Origin: Anodontia alba
Lineage: Eukaryota; Mollusca; Bivalvia; Lucinida; Lucinidae
Reading direction: 5' to 3'
DNA: 64,000 nucleotides
Assembly: GCA_964016985.1 (NCBI GenBank)
Contig: OZ024827.1
Location: 24,572,933 to 24,636,932, forward strand
Shown: positions 43,496-54,642 of the stretch, piece by piece
Position numbering within the stretch: position 1 is the stretch's first letter
Layout of the letters: the number at the start of each line of letters is the position of its first letter
Made by a program: the position numbers and the translations under genes
Notes under the pieces: model-generated
The model's input: only the letters and a program-made list of their open reading frames with translations
Databases searched by the model: none
Told to the model about the DNA's origin: nothing

Positions 43496-44632
43496 GACTG
43501 TTTTATGACATCAGTGCTTTACCCATTTCGTTTATAACATATGACAATTTTACTAAATTGATCAGAAAATTTATGTTTAGCTATAATATTCCTAAACCTA
43601 TACACTCAGTCATATTAAAATTCAGGTGCCAGCAGGCCTTGTAGCAGAAGTGATTTTAGATCGGTATCTTATTTAGAAACCAAAATGAGTTTACCCAAAA
43701 TAGAAAGAATTTGCTCCCGGGAGCGAAAATGTTTGTACTAGTAAAAAAGTCAGTTAAATCATTTGCTGACCCATGAATGTAAATATCTGTACGGAAAACA
43801 GTACATGTCATGCTTGTGCGAGTGATTTTGTTTATTCGTAGATTGCTGATGAGTGTAAATTATGCCCTGGAAGTTTGCCACGGGTCAGGCAGGATAGAGC
43901 TTGAAATGTTTTTCATTTTTGTCGCGACCGCTTTAGCAACCGGAAGCGATATAGGGATCACTTTTCTGGTCGTTGTTGGCGTTGGCGTTAATCCAACAAT
44001 GTTAAGTATGTGCGTTTAGCTCCGTTTCTCAACATCAAAGCTTCTGGGCTAATGAAACTTCATACAAACATCCGCCATGACGCACCCTGCCCACTGCTAT
44101 TGAGCACTACTGACCCTGACCTACTTTTCACGCTTGGCTGAACATAGTTTAGTCTTGCGTTTACATTTAGTTGCGTTTCTTGAACACAACCAGCAGTCGC
44201 GACATAGCTATTTGTTGAATTTCTTGTTACTCTGTGTGTTCTCCCCTTTTCGAACATAATTTTTGAATTTCAAATGCATTTGTAGCGATTTTAGACCACA
44301 TATGCACTGGAATATGCTGGTATGTCCTTCGGGCAAGCTTTCTAGGCGTCTTGTAATGGTTCGCTTGCCTCACTACGACCTGCGTTTGATCAGGCATATG
44401 TAAGATAGGGTGAGACCCGATATGACAGCACCCTTAACCCTATTCACATGCACCCGGCCTACCATGCCTCAGTTAAACTCATCCCTTCTTAACTGAATCT
44501 ATCATCCAAACTCGCTGAATTAGATGACTGAAAGGTTATTTTGGTATTTTGTTAGACCTGGGTTATGGAATTTCGAGTTGCACCATTTATGTTACCGGTG
44601 TATGTTATTTCAGGAAAAAAGCTTTGTTTCAT
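43496..44632. other. No gene; right part of the first duplicate
   Basis: A 69-codon frame at 43810-44019 is not conserved in the paralogue, which lacks about 135 bp (equivalent to about 43960-44095). The duplicate ends at 44632. Confidence 0.45.
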
Positions 44633-45079
44633 CTAAACAGAGTTTGTTGATATGCAGTCTGATAAAGGCATTCGTGCCTGAATATGCCTCGATACTTCTA
44701 TCTTGCATTGCGTGCCTCTTATTATCGCCATCTAAGTATAAAATTCCGTGCAGGTCATTTTCTCCTGAGTGAAATCTAAAAGCATTTGCAGGAATATTTT
44801 ACCGTATCTACTCTCTAAGCATTCTGACCGACAGGCCTGAATAAACCCAGATCAGATGCCGCAAAACGCACTGTCAGATTAAGATCTACACGGGTTGCCG
44901 CTCATCCAGCAATGTTCAGACCCATCAACGGGTAGAAATATGAACGTGTTCAAATTATAGAACAAGCTTGGTAGCAAGCTGACGTGTTTAAACACTTAGA
45001 GCAAATATGGTACGCTGAATTTAAAAGTGCGTGTAGCCCTAAAAAGGCAACTGCCAGAACCAATTTCTACTACTAGAGT

Positions 45080-45340
45080 GTGTTATAAATGTTTGTTTGA
45101 TCTGAGCTTAACGTCGCTTTCAACAATCTTTCAGTCATATCGCGACATGATATTCCACCAGTCACATTATACTGACACTGAACTGACCAGTTCTAACTCT
45201 ACTTTCTTAATGCTGAGCACCAAACGAGAGAGCAGCTAGTACCATTTTTAAAGTCTTTGGTATGACCCGGCCGGGGACCGAACCCGCAACCTCCTGTTCA
45301 CAAAGCAGACGCTCTACCACTGAGCCACTGTGCTGGTATA
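45080..45340 (-). mobile_element. SINE-C, duplicate copy
   Basis: Copy of 34195-34455 made by the segmental duplication; a few base changes (CATTATACTG, GAGCACCAAAC). Confidence 0.75.
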
Positions 45341-45490
45341 GTGTGTTATAAATGTATCTTTTGTCGAACCAGAAATATACTGTCAATCAGCTTATAATAC
45401 GTTAAGGAAACAACTGCAAGTACATTCGCACTTTCAAAAACAGGTCAAGAACCAGATACAAACAAGGCCATATAGTTTTTATTTTCTATA

Positions 45491-45840
45491 CAGTGAACCT
45501 CGTTACAACGACAGCATTTGTCCCCAAAGACGTTTCCATTAAAATGAATTTGCTGTTGTACAGAATACTTAATGAGCAGATTGATGTGTAAGAAAGGTCT
45601 TGTTTTGTTCTTATTTCCTCATATAACATATGTTTTGGATATTTGTTAGAATCGCCTCAGTGAGGCGATTCTAACAAATATCTAAAACATGTGTTGGTTT
45701 AAAGTATTTAATACAATACTTTTGCATAATTTGTGACTACCTGCTACATGTACTCTTAAGCAACGGTTTCATAACATTCAAATCGTTATTATAACGGATT
45801 GTGTCGTTGTATCGAGTGTCAGCATAGAGAGGGTTGTCTG
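45491..45840 (+). mobile_element. pogo/Tigger-like MITE (T), duplicate copy
   Basis: Offset of 10,885 from 34606; nearly identical. Confidence 0.8.
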
Positions 45841-46099
45841 TATTTATCATATGACTTCGCTGTTATTCAGTGGATAACGTCATGTCATAAAAATCTTATG
45901 ACCACATATTACATAACACTTTGACGGGAACAAGTAACGTCATGACGACGTCCATGTCAACCATGCATTTTCTGTTGACCAACTGTCAAATTTAAAGGCG
46001 ATAAAATCCAATTTAAAATATGGTCATATGATAAACATATGAAGGCTCGTTTCATAAGTTTCATATGAAATGACTACTCGTGTAAGATCCTCTATATAC

Positions 46100-46315
46100 A
46101 GGTTCATTTTGGTTTTCCTGCGTTGCAGTCCTTCATTGTTCGTGCGTCTGTCGTTTTTAATTTTGTCATTGTTTGTTCTTAATCTCTGATTCTTTTGGTA
46201 ACTTTGGGAAGGGCTGCGGTTTGTGATTGTGGCAATCCCTGGACTTTTCTCTTACCTTTTTTGGAATGCTGAGTTTCTTGATTGTAGCATTTCCTGGATA
46301 TCTTCAGATATATTT
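46100..46315 (-). repeat. Repeat X, duplicate copy
   Basis: Copy of the 35.2-kb segment. Confidence 0.6.
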
Positions 46316-46339
46316 TGCATATATGTATCATATACAGTT

Positions 46340-46455
46340 CATTACGTAAACACGCAAAAATAAGAAAAATAATGTATACCCCTGGAAACCCCAGTTTTAC
46401 TATATAAAATTGGAGTTTAAGGGGGTCAAAATTGTATAGGCATATTTTCATGATG
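46340..46455 (-). mobile_element. FB-A copy 19, hairpin deleted
   Basis: The left end CATTACGTAAACACGC joins directly to AAAAATAAGAAAAATAATG. Compared with copy 13, about 154 bp including the whole palindrome is gone; GC is common to both deletion edges. Confidence 0.92.
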
Positions 46456-46550
46456 AAAACTTTAATAGGTACATTGCCTAAAATAGGCAGTAAAGCCCTA
46501 AATATATAGTAAAACTCTAAATAGGGACATGGTACATATGTCTGGAAGAC

Positions 46551-46797
46551 TTAAGGGACGCGTTTCACTTGGTAGATGTCCACCAAGGAAACTACCTTTT
46601 GCGACTTCCTGTTGGCTTTTTTTGCACAATTTCCTTCTGAAAACGGATCTACTCCAAAAATAAACATTTTACTTCCGGAGGTACCGAATTCTTGTTCTAA
46701 TGTAGACCCCATTTTCGAAGGGAGGCATAAACAATTTGACTGAGGAGCGCACTCCCCTGAATGCGTATCCATTCCTCTTAAACTTACCTCTGTAGAG
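46551..46797. repeat. Repeat Z, duplicate copy
   Basis: Copy of 35820-36066; GGAGGCATAAAC here against GGAGGCTTAAAC. Confidence 0.5.
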
Positions 46798-47421
46798 AAG
46801 GACAATAAATTTTCACAAATGGAATGACAAAAGTCTGCCCTGTTTGATTATCGATGAAAACTTTTAATGCTTGTCAACATGGAACATCTTCAAAAACAAC
46901 AACAATAAGTTTGAAAACCAACTGTTATGGTTGCTATGGCAACAACAATACACTTTATGTTGAACTGTAAAATTGTTTGTTTTTAATCAATTTCATTGCA
47001 GCAATCTGAGATCAATGTAATTAAAACATATCCACTTGTTAGTTACATAGTTGTCAATTATCGAAAAACAACTTTATGAACAAAATCAACATAACACAGA
47101 GATTTATGTTGCAATGACAACAAATATGTCGAATTTATCCCATAAAAGCAGATAATCGTATTTAATATATTCTGTTTGCAATGCAATTCTATTTTTTTTT
47201 TATCATTTTGCTTGTCAAGTACTGGATAACAATTTAAAAAGAAAAACAAATATCCTTTCTGAAATTTGCGTGGCCATGGAAACAAAATAGTTTCCTTATT
47301 CGATTGATATGTTAAATTGTCTGATTGTAAACATGAAATGTAAAGAGTTTATTATTTGACTGGTTTTAATGTGTTACGTATCAAGTATCTAACTGTGCAT
47401 GAAAAGCAGCATTCACATTAT
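46798..47421. other. No gene; contains the empty site for FB-A copy 14
   Basis: CATGGAAACAAAATAGTTTCC at about 47276-47296 is continuous here. At 47420/47421 the sequence jumps into the FB-A copy 20 arm. Confidence 0.6.
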
Positions 47422-47554
47422 GCGGTTCTAACGAGTACCCACAAGCTATGTTTTGAGCAGAAATATGAAAAATATCAGAATTTTTTTATCTGAAAATTTT
47501 CATTTTTTGGTGGTAACAATTTCAGCATATTTGAATAGGCGTGTTTTCGTAATG
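47422..47554 (+). mobile_element. FB-A copy 20, right half
   Basis: Starts GCGGTTCTAACGAGTACCC, four bases from the hairpin tip, and runs to the right end. It corresponds to the right half of copy 16 and marks the edge of the 2.9-kb loss. Confidence 0.92.
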
Positions 47555-47612
47555 TATGGAAGAATAAAAACTAACTTTCGGAATGTGGCTAACGGACATT
47601 ACTAAAACAATT

Positions 47613-47890
47613 CATTACGAGAACAAGCCTATTCAAAAATACTGAAAATTTTACCACCCAAAAAATGAAAGTTTTCAGATGAAAAATTCTGAAATTTTTC
47701 ATATTTCTGCTCAAAACATAGATTGTGGTACTCGTTAGAACCGCCTCGACGAGGCGGTTCTAACGAGTACCCACAATCTATGTTTTGAGCAGAAATAAGA
47801 AAAATAATGTTTACCCCTGTAAACCCCAGTTTTACTATATAAAAGTAGGGTTTAAGGGGATCCAAATTATACAGGCATGTTTTCGTGATG
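47613..47890 (-). mobile_element. FB-A copy 21, complete
   Basis: Paralogue of copy 17, with both hairpin arms (GTGGTACTCG has one base missing). Confidence 0.92.
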
Positions 47891-48046
47891 TGGACAAATT
47901 CTGCGATACGACAGCTTTCAATGCAAATATCGAGAAGTCGTTATGTAATATTGCCGTGTTACTGCATGAATCTTTTTTTCATGCATACTACAAATGTTAA
48001 AGATAAAAAAAAAAACAAAAAAACAAATAGCTGCTGTACAAATATT

Positions 48047-48325
48047 CATTACGAAAACACGCCTATTCAAATATGTAGAAACTTTCACCTCTAAAAAACT
48101 GAAAAATTTTAGATAAAAATTCCGATATTTTTCATATTTCTGTTCAAAACATAGCATGTGGGTACTCGTTAGAACTGCCTCGGCGAGGTGTTTCTAACGA
48201 GTACCCACAATCTATGTTTTTGAGCAGAAATAAGAAAAATAATGTTTACCCCTGGAAACCCCAGTTTTACTATATAAAGGTGGGGTTTAAGGGGGTCAAA
48301 ATTATATAGGCATGTTTTAATGATG
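48047..48325 (-). mobile_element. FB-A copy 22, with exact empty site in the paralogue
   Basis: The flanks are GTACAAATATT and ACTGGAATTAG. The paralogue at about 40738 joins these directly with no base gained or lost, so there is no target duplication. Confidence 0.94.
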
Positions 48326-48635
48326 ACTGGAATTAGAATGCAAACTTAAAAAAATGTACTCGGAACTGTCATCGAAATAGACATAGAAGTTTGAAAATTG
48401 GGAACTTAAAGTGAGGTTTGTTCAAGTATTAATCAAACAACATACAAAACGAGCTTATTGTAATACACATATGTAATAGTGATATTAAGACCTAGAAACG
48501 TTACTTTTCTGTCGACAGTGTAGTTAATATCGGTTGTCATTTGCATGGTACCTAGTTGAGCCGGTTCTTCGATGACTTTATCACACTAAAGTAATCACGA
48601 TACATTCAATTCACTCATACACTCCGTATGCATTA

Positions 48636-48780
48636 ATGCTTTGCATGCGCAGACGAAATGCAGTTTGACAAATCTTCTGCAGAAGAATCACATGAAATGT
48701 CAAGCCTAATTTTCTCTGAAAAGTACAAAAGAAAAAAATCAAAATGTTGTCTGCTGTAGATGTGATTAGCGCGTTTTAAC
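48636..48780 (+). repeat. FB-E fragment, duplicate copy
   Basis: Copy of 41048-41192. Confidence 0.55.
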
Positions 48781-48980
48781 TGATATAAAAACGCAATTGA
48801 GATATGACTGAGAAAAACCAAAAAAAAAATGATAATAAAAAAAAAAAAAAAAAAAACTTTTATATTCTAAAAGTTACAGTATGTGCTCTTAGTTTTCCGA
48901 CACCTTAGCCCATAACCATACATTTCCTAACATTTTAACAAGTCCATTTTAATAACGAAATTGCTGGATGAGTGGCAAAT

Positions 48981-49043
48981 TGTGTAAATCCTGACCAAAC
49001 ACTGCGCTCTGCGGCGTCTGATCTGGAGCTACACAATTTTATG
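48981..49043. repeat. FB-B hairpin, decayed, duplicate copy
   Basis: Copy of the 41.4-kb relic with two changes (CCAAACACTG, CGCTCTG). Confidence 0.6.
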
Positions 49044-49187
49044 AGGCCTCTCTGTGCGAATACTTGTGTAAATAGGGTATACATTTTAATGAACCGTTCT
49101 ACGGACTGACTGCCCATCAGAACTGAAGAGAAAAAGTGTTACAGTATCGGTGCAAGTGCGTCATTACAAAAAGAGTTTTAATTTCCA

Positions 49188-49419
49188 GGGCCCAGTTGTT
49201 CAAAGCTAACGATGCCGTTAGTTAACGATTCGTTAAAATTTATATCAAGTGATATGCAAATATTCTGAATTGTTTTGCTGAAAAAATGTGAGTGCAAAAG
49301 CTACTCGCATTTTTTCAGCTAAAAATATCAGAATATTGTATATTGAATCCGCTAAAACAGTTAAAGAAATGACCCTTAACGAGCTCGTTAAGCTAACGAC
49401 GCTTTGAACAACTGGGCCC
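49188..49419. mobile_element. FB-C foldback MITE, copy 5
   Basis: Paralogue of copy 3; the hairpin core is 12 bases shorter (GTGAGTGCAAAAGCTACTCG), so one arm has been trimmed at the tip. Confidence 0.9.
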
Positions 49420-50243
49420 TGGCAATGAACTAAATTGCTAGAAATGGAATCTCTATGAGACAACTAGGACCCGATTGAACATGTTTATTATTTAAGGGAA
49501 ATATTGGTTGACTTGAATCATGTTAATTTCCGAACAAAAGTTTCGTACTTGAAGGAAGTAGGATATCAATTGAAGTGGTGAAGACTGGCACAAACTAAAC
49601 GTTGAATGGGCTACATTTCAAAACAAGCCTTGCTCCGATTGGAGCGTTTGAATTAATGTGAATTTTAAACAAACATATACATAAACTTCATAAGATTCTA
49701 GACCAAATTTGTATTTGTCAATGATATTTTAGTGCGGTCTGGTTGAAAATTCAGATATTTTAAACTTTTTATTATTATTTATTTTCCATCAGAAGGAGGA
49801 TACATGGCAGAAAAAATACTAAAACATCCCGCAAGAGCCCTCCTTTCTTGTGGTGTAGTTTGTTAGTCTAAGGCTACAGGTAACCTTTTATATCAGACCA
49901 AATCTGGAAGTCGAGGAAGAATTGAGTCAAATGCTATAATAGAAGCCTATGGAAAAGTAATTCGGTTGCTGGTCCCTGAAACTACTTCATCGATAAGAAA
50001 CTTTATATGCACAATCAAAATGAAAGTACCGCCTTGGAACGGTCAGTAATAAATTACCGAAAGGCTTAAGATAGCTTCACGGGATCCCAACCCGCGCCTT
50101 TAGATTCCATAGTGGTGAAAGCATACATTTGTTCGGTCCGCGTAGAGGTCTTCTAAATCAATCATGAGTCATTACGGGCAACAAATAAATCACAGAAATA
50201 AAGCCTATAATGAAGCAAGGATGAGGACTCCACAGAAATAACT
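49420..50243. other. No gene
   Basis: Duplicate of 41821-42643; no supportable ORF. Confidence 0.5.
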
Positions 50244-50523
50244 CATTACGAAAACACGCCTATTCAAATATACAGACAAATTTCACCTCCAAAAACTGAA
50301 AATTTTTAGATAAAAAACTCTGTTATTTTTCATATTTCTGCTCAAAACATAGATTGTGGGTACGCGTTAGAACCGCCTCGGCGAGGCGGTTATAATGCGT
50401 ACCCACAATCTATGTCTTTGAGCAGAAATAAGAAAAATAATATATACCCCTGTAAACCCCAGTTTTACTATATAAAAGTGGGGTTTAAGGGGGTCAAAAT
50501 TATATAGGCGTGTTTTCGTGATG
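50244..50523 (-). mobile_element. FB-A copy 23, with empty site in the paralogue
   Basis: The flanks are CAGAAATAACT and TTGTTGAGAC. The paralogue reads CAGAAATAACTTGTTGAGAC, so the filled site has only one extra T. Confidence 0.94.
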
Positions 50524-50758
50524 TTGTTGAGACATTTGGAGATCCCTGGGGTGTCAAATAACATCACTGGAATACTGGAGCGAAAAAAAAGAACTACCAG
50601 TTGATCTCCGAAAAAGACCTAAAAAGTATCGGGTTAAATCATCTAAATAGATAGATTTTAAGTCGGGCCATCATAGTGTCTGAACCCTGACCCACCGGCG
50701 TGCAATCAAAGAAGTAAGCAAAGTAGTCAATGGTGATTGGGTCCAGGCCAAGCAAGCT

Positions 50759-51002
50759 GGGCCCAGTTGTTCAAAGCGTCGTTAGCTTAACGACGTCGTT
50801 AAGGGTCATTTCGTTAACTGTTTTAGCTGATTCAATACACACTATTCTGATATTTTTTGCTGAAAAAATGTGAGTAGCTTTTGCACTGCAAAAGCTACTC
50901 ACATTTTTTCAGCAAAAAATTTCAGCATATTTATGTATCACTTGATTTAAATTTTAACGAATCGTTAACTAACGACACCGTTAGCTTTGAACAACTGGGC
51001 CC
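50759..51002. mobile_element. FB-C foldback MITE, copy 6
   Basis: Paralogue of copy 4 with intact ends and hairpin. Confidence 0.9.
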
Positions 51003-52037
51003 AGACTGTTTTATGACATCAGTGCTTTACCCATTTCGTTTATAACATATGACAATTTTACTAAATTGATCAGAAAATTTATGTTTAGCTATAATATTCC
51101 TAAACCTATACACTCAGTCATATTAAAATTCAGGTTCAAGCAGGCCTTGTAGCAGAAGTGATTTTAGTCCGGTATCTTATTTAGAAACCAAAATGAGTTT
51201 ACCCAAAATAGAAAGAATTTGCTCCCGGGAGCGAAAATGTTTGTACTAGTAAAATCGATTTAAATCTCACGGTTGGTTTTCGACGAAGTCGGTTAAATCA
51301 TTTGCTGACCCATGAATGTAAATATCTGTAAGGAAAACAGTACATGTCATGCTTGTGCGAGTGATTTTGTTTATTCGTAGATTGCTGATGAGTGCAAATT
51401 ATGCCCTGGAAGTTTGCCACGGGTCAGGCAGGATAGAGCTTGAAATGTTTTTCATTTTTGTCGCGACTGCTTTAGCAACCGGAAGCGATATAGGGATCAC
51501 TATTGAGCACTACTCACCCTGACCTACTTTTCACGCTTGGCTGAACATAGTTTAGTCTTGCGTTTACATTTAGTTGCGTTTCTTGAACACCACCAGCAGT
51601 CGCGACATAGCTATTGATTGAATTTCTTGTTACTCTGTTTGTTCTCCCCGCTTCGAACATAATTTTAGAATTTCAAATACATTTGTAGCGATTTTAGACC
51701 ACATATGCACTGGAATATGCTGGCATGTCCTTCGGGCAAGCTTTCTAGGCGTCTTGTAATGGTTCGCTTGCCTCACTACGACCTGCGTTTGATCAGGCAT
51801 ATGTAAGATAGGGTGAGACCCGATATGACCGCACCCTTAGCCCTATTCACATGCACCCGGCGTACCATGCCTCAGTTAAAACTCATCCCTTCTTAACTGA
51901 ATCTATCGTCCAAACCCGCTGAATTAGATATCTGAAAGATTATTTTGGTATTTTGTTAGACCTGGGTTATGGATTTTCGAGTTACACCATTTATGTTACC
52001 GGCGTATGTTATTTCAGGAAAAAAGCTTTGTTTCATC
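51003..52037. other. No gene; end of the second duplicate
   Basis: It follows 43496-44632 with small differences (a GATTTAAATCTCACGG insertion at about 51256). Similarity ends at TTTCATCT near 52037. Confidence 0.5.
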
Positions 52038-53189
52038 TGGCAAAGTGACGCTTTCTGTTAAAGTATTGTTTGATTTCATGTTAGTGATCCTTTTGTTTGT
52101 AGCATTTCTCTATATTATTTGCTATCTTTTATTTTATAATTTGAAAAGATCTTATTTTATTTGATTTGATGAGTTGTATCATTTGAAATGGCTTTAGTTT
52201 ATTTCGAATTCGCTTATTTTGTTCGCAAATAGAACCTCGACGGTTTCCGCCTTCCATAGACATAATCGAATTAGAAATATAATTTCACATTCTATTGATC
52301 AGATTTGTGCAATTGATATTTGTTCTTTTGAGGTGTGTCTGATCAATGATACTAGGAGCGTGAAGGATTTTGCTTATATTTTCTTTTGTTTTTGTTGTTA
52401 TTTTTGCTGTTTTTCATTACCCATCATAAACAAACTCGATCAAATCGAGCCTACTATTTCTGGTTTTGATTTGTTTTGTATTCCAACGGGAATCCTTGCA
52501 TCGGTATGTTTTGCGATCTCAACAGCTATCGTTGTGTAGAGGCTTAAAACACCGTTCCATGCTTCTACATAGTGCTGATATAATTTAATTTCTGAATCTT
52601 TTCGAATATTGGACTCATACAGTTTATGTAAAAATAAAGGTCTGCTCCAAACTTTAGGGATTATGAGGGAATTATGATTTTTTTTGAACAGATATAATCA
52701 AACCGGGTGGCTATTTTGAGGTCTTGATCTGTATTACCAAAGAGTTCCTACCTATGCACAGGCTGATTTGGACCCCTGCCTACTACATATGTCCCTGGAA
52801 TAACTCTTTTCAAGGCCTATTTTAAACGTAGAGTGCACGACATTATCCCGTGGTGTGGCCCACTTTGAGACTCATCCTAGATGCAGCCAATAAACAATGA
52901 CGTAAATAAAAGTATTGTTTATAGCAAACGTCCAATAAGACCGACACGTACTTGAGTCTACAAATTAGATGCTTTCCCATACATTTTCTAGAAAATTATC
53001 TCCAAAGGCAACAAAGACAGGCCATCACAGCAAATAATTGATGCTACTGAATAGATAATATAGGGGAAATGGAGAAATAAAAATATCTTTGGCTGGAAAA
53101 ATTACAACTGTCAGATTCGGAAACCAATGCTAATATAACACTGGCTGCGATAAGAGATAAAAGGGGATTTATAACATGGGCCGCGCCAT
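52038..53189. other. No recognised feature
   Basis: AT-rich unique DNA. The 106-codon plus frame at 52219-52539 is rich in Cys, Phe and Ile and ends near hydrophobic residues, but has no start context, family motif or repeat elsewhere; I do not call it. Confidence 0.45.
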
Positions 53190-53430
53190 GTGAAAACGTG
53201 TCTTCAAGCATATGCGGACAGCGAAGGCCCAGATCAATCTGCGCATTCGCGCAGTCTGATCAGGGGAGTAACAATCTGCAAACAGAATCATTTCATAGTA
53301 TAGTATGTTTCAGTGGAGAACAAATGCCCGGATGAGACTTTGCGCATGTGCAGGATGACGTGAATATGCACATTTTGCGCATGTTCGAAGGCTCTTTTTC
53401 GCTTGACGCGGCCCACATATTGAACTAACG
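53190..53430 (+). repeat. FB-B2 two-hairpin repeat
   Basis: First stem AGATCAATCTGCGCATTCGC then GCAGTCTGATC; the second part on ATGTGCAGGATGACGTG and GCGCATGTTCGAAGG. Confidence 0.6.
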
Positions 53431-53545
53431 AAGAATAAAACAAAAACAAAAAAAAAAAAAAACAACAAAAAACCTTCGCTTGCACGTACGAGTGCGACCA
53501 GTTCCTTCCTTTAGCCTTAATACACTCTAAATTTACGATTATCAA

Positions 53546-53782
53546 GGCCCAGTTGTTCGAAACTAGCGATGTCGTTAGTCGTTAAAACTGATCATTAAGT
53601 ATGGCAAATACTCTAAAATTTTTGCTGAAAAAAATGTGAGTAGCTTTTGCATTTGCAAAAGCTACTCACATTTTTTTGCAGCAAAAATACCCAATGGGTT
53701 AGATATTGTACTCACTAGAACAGTTAACATTTTCACCACTAAAGAGCTCGTTAAGCTAACGATGTTTTGAACAACTGGGCCC
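53546..53782. mobile_element. FB-C foldback MITE, copy 7
   Basis: Ends GGCCCAGTTGTTCGAAAC / TTTGAACAACTGGGCC; core AAAAAAATGTGAGTAGC with its partner. Confidence 0.88.
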
Positions 53783-53861
53783 AGATATTCAGACCCTGTG
53801 ATTTTGCAGGCTGGTCTGGGACTTCACTGACAGCATTTGCTGTTTAAATGGGTTATTTTTG

Positions 53862-54470
53862 GCTTGCCACATTCTTATTGGAAACTCCTGCAAATAATAT
53901 GTCATATTATAGTCATTTTATTTGAAGAGAGGAAGATTATTTGCTTTTTGGCTTACCACGCTCTGATTGGAACATCGCGAAAATAATATGTCTTATTAGT
54001 GCCATATCATATAAACATGAATAACCATTACGAAAACAAGCCTATTCAAACATATTGGAAAATTTACCAGCAAAAGATGAAAAATTTCATATAAAAATTC
54101 TAATATTTTTCTTATGTCTGCTCAAAAACATAGATTGTTGGTACTCGTTAGAACCGCCTCGCCGAGGCGGTTCTAACGAGTACCCACAATCTATGTTTTG
54201 AGCAGAAATATGAAAAATAATGTATACCCCTGTAAACCCCAGTTTTACTATATAAAAGTGGGGTTTAAGGGGGTCAACAATATATAGGCATGTTTTCGTG
54301 ATGGTTTCTCTTTTCTGCTTGGCTTGCCACGTTCTGATTGGAACATCGTATAAATAGTATGCCTTATTATAGTCTTTTTATATAAAATTGAATTAAACTC
54401 GTATTTTCTTTTTGGCCTGCCGCGTTCTGGCACATCGTGCAAATGATGCGTCTTATTATAGATATTTTGA
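53862..54470 (+). repeat. Four-unit array (about 80-90 bp each) split by FB-A
   Basis: Each unit contains TTGGC(T/C)TGCC(A/G)C, then ATTGGAACATCG and AATATGTCTTATTATAGTC-like words. Units begin near 53868, 53955, 54318 and 54410; FB-A copy 24 separates units 2 and 3. Confidence 0.75.
54026..54303 (-). mobile_element. FB-A copy 24, complete
   Basis: Consensus ends; hairpin with one left-arm mismatch (ATTGTTGGTACTCG). It lies in the short tandem array. Confidence 0.92.
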
Positions 54471-54535
54471 ATAATCAGAAGTATATTTATATAATTTTAT
54501 TTATATAAAACTGATATATCTTTAAACGCAATTCA

Positions 54536-54536
<1 letters not shown>

Positions 54537-54603
<67 letters not shown>

Positions 54604-54642
54604 ATGTATGTATAATTGTGTGTGTGTGTGCGTGTGTGTGTT
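54537..54642 (+). repeat. (GT)n microsatellite
   Basis: About 32 GT units, a short interruption, then a shorter second run. Confidence 0.95.

Larger units (their letters stand above)
33748..52037 (+). repeat. Tandem duplication, 10.9-kb unit; second copy shorter
   Basis: Copy 1 is 33748-44632; copy 2 is 44633-52037. The left part (33748 to about 37222) matches 44633-47420. The right part (about 40138-44632) matches 47421-52037. The middle of copy 1 (about 37223-40137) is absent from copy 2, and that boundary lies in the FB-A hairpin of copy 16. At the 44632/44633 junction both sides share only TCT with their outer flanks. Copies are near-identical apart from mobile element differences, so the event is recent. 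Confidence 0.93.

Noticed and set aside
52219..52539. 106-codon hydrophobic frame
   Set aside because: No signal peptide logic, no motif, no second copy; AT-rich frames of this size are expected by chance.
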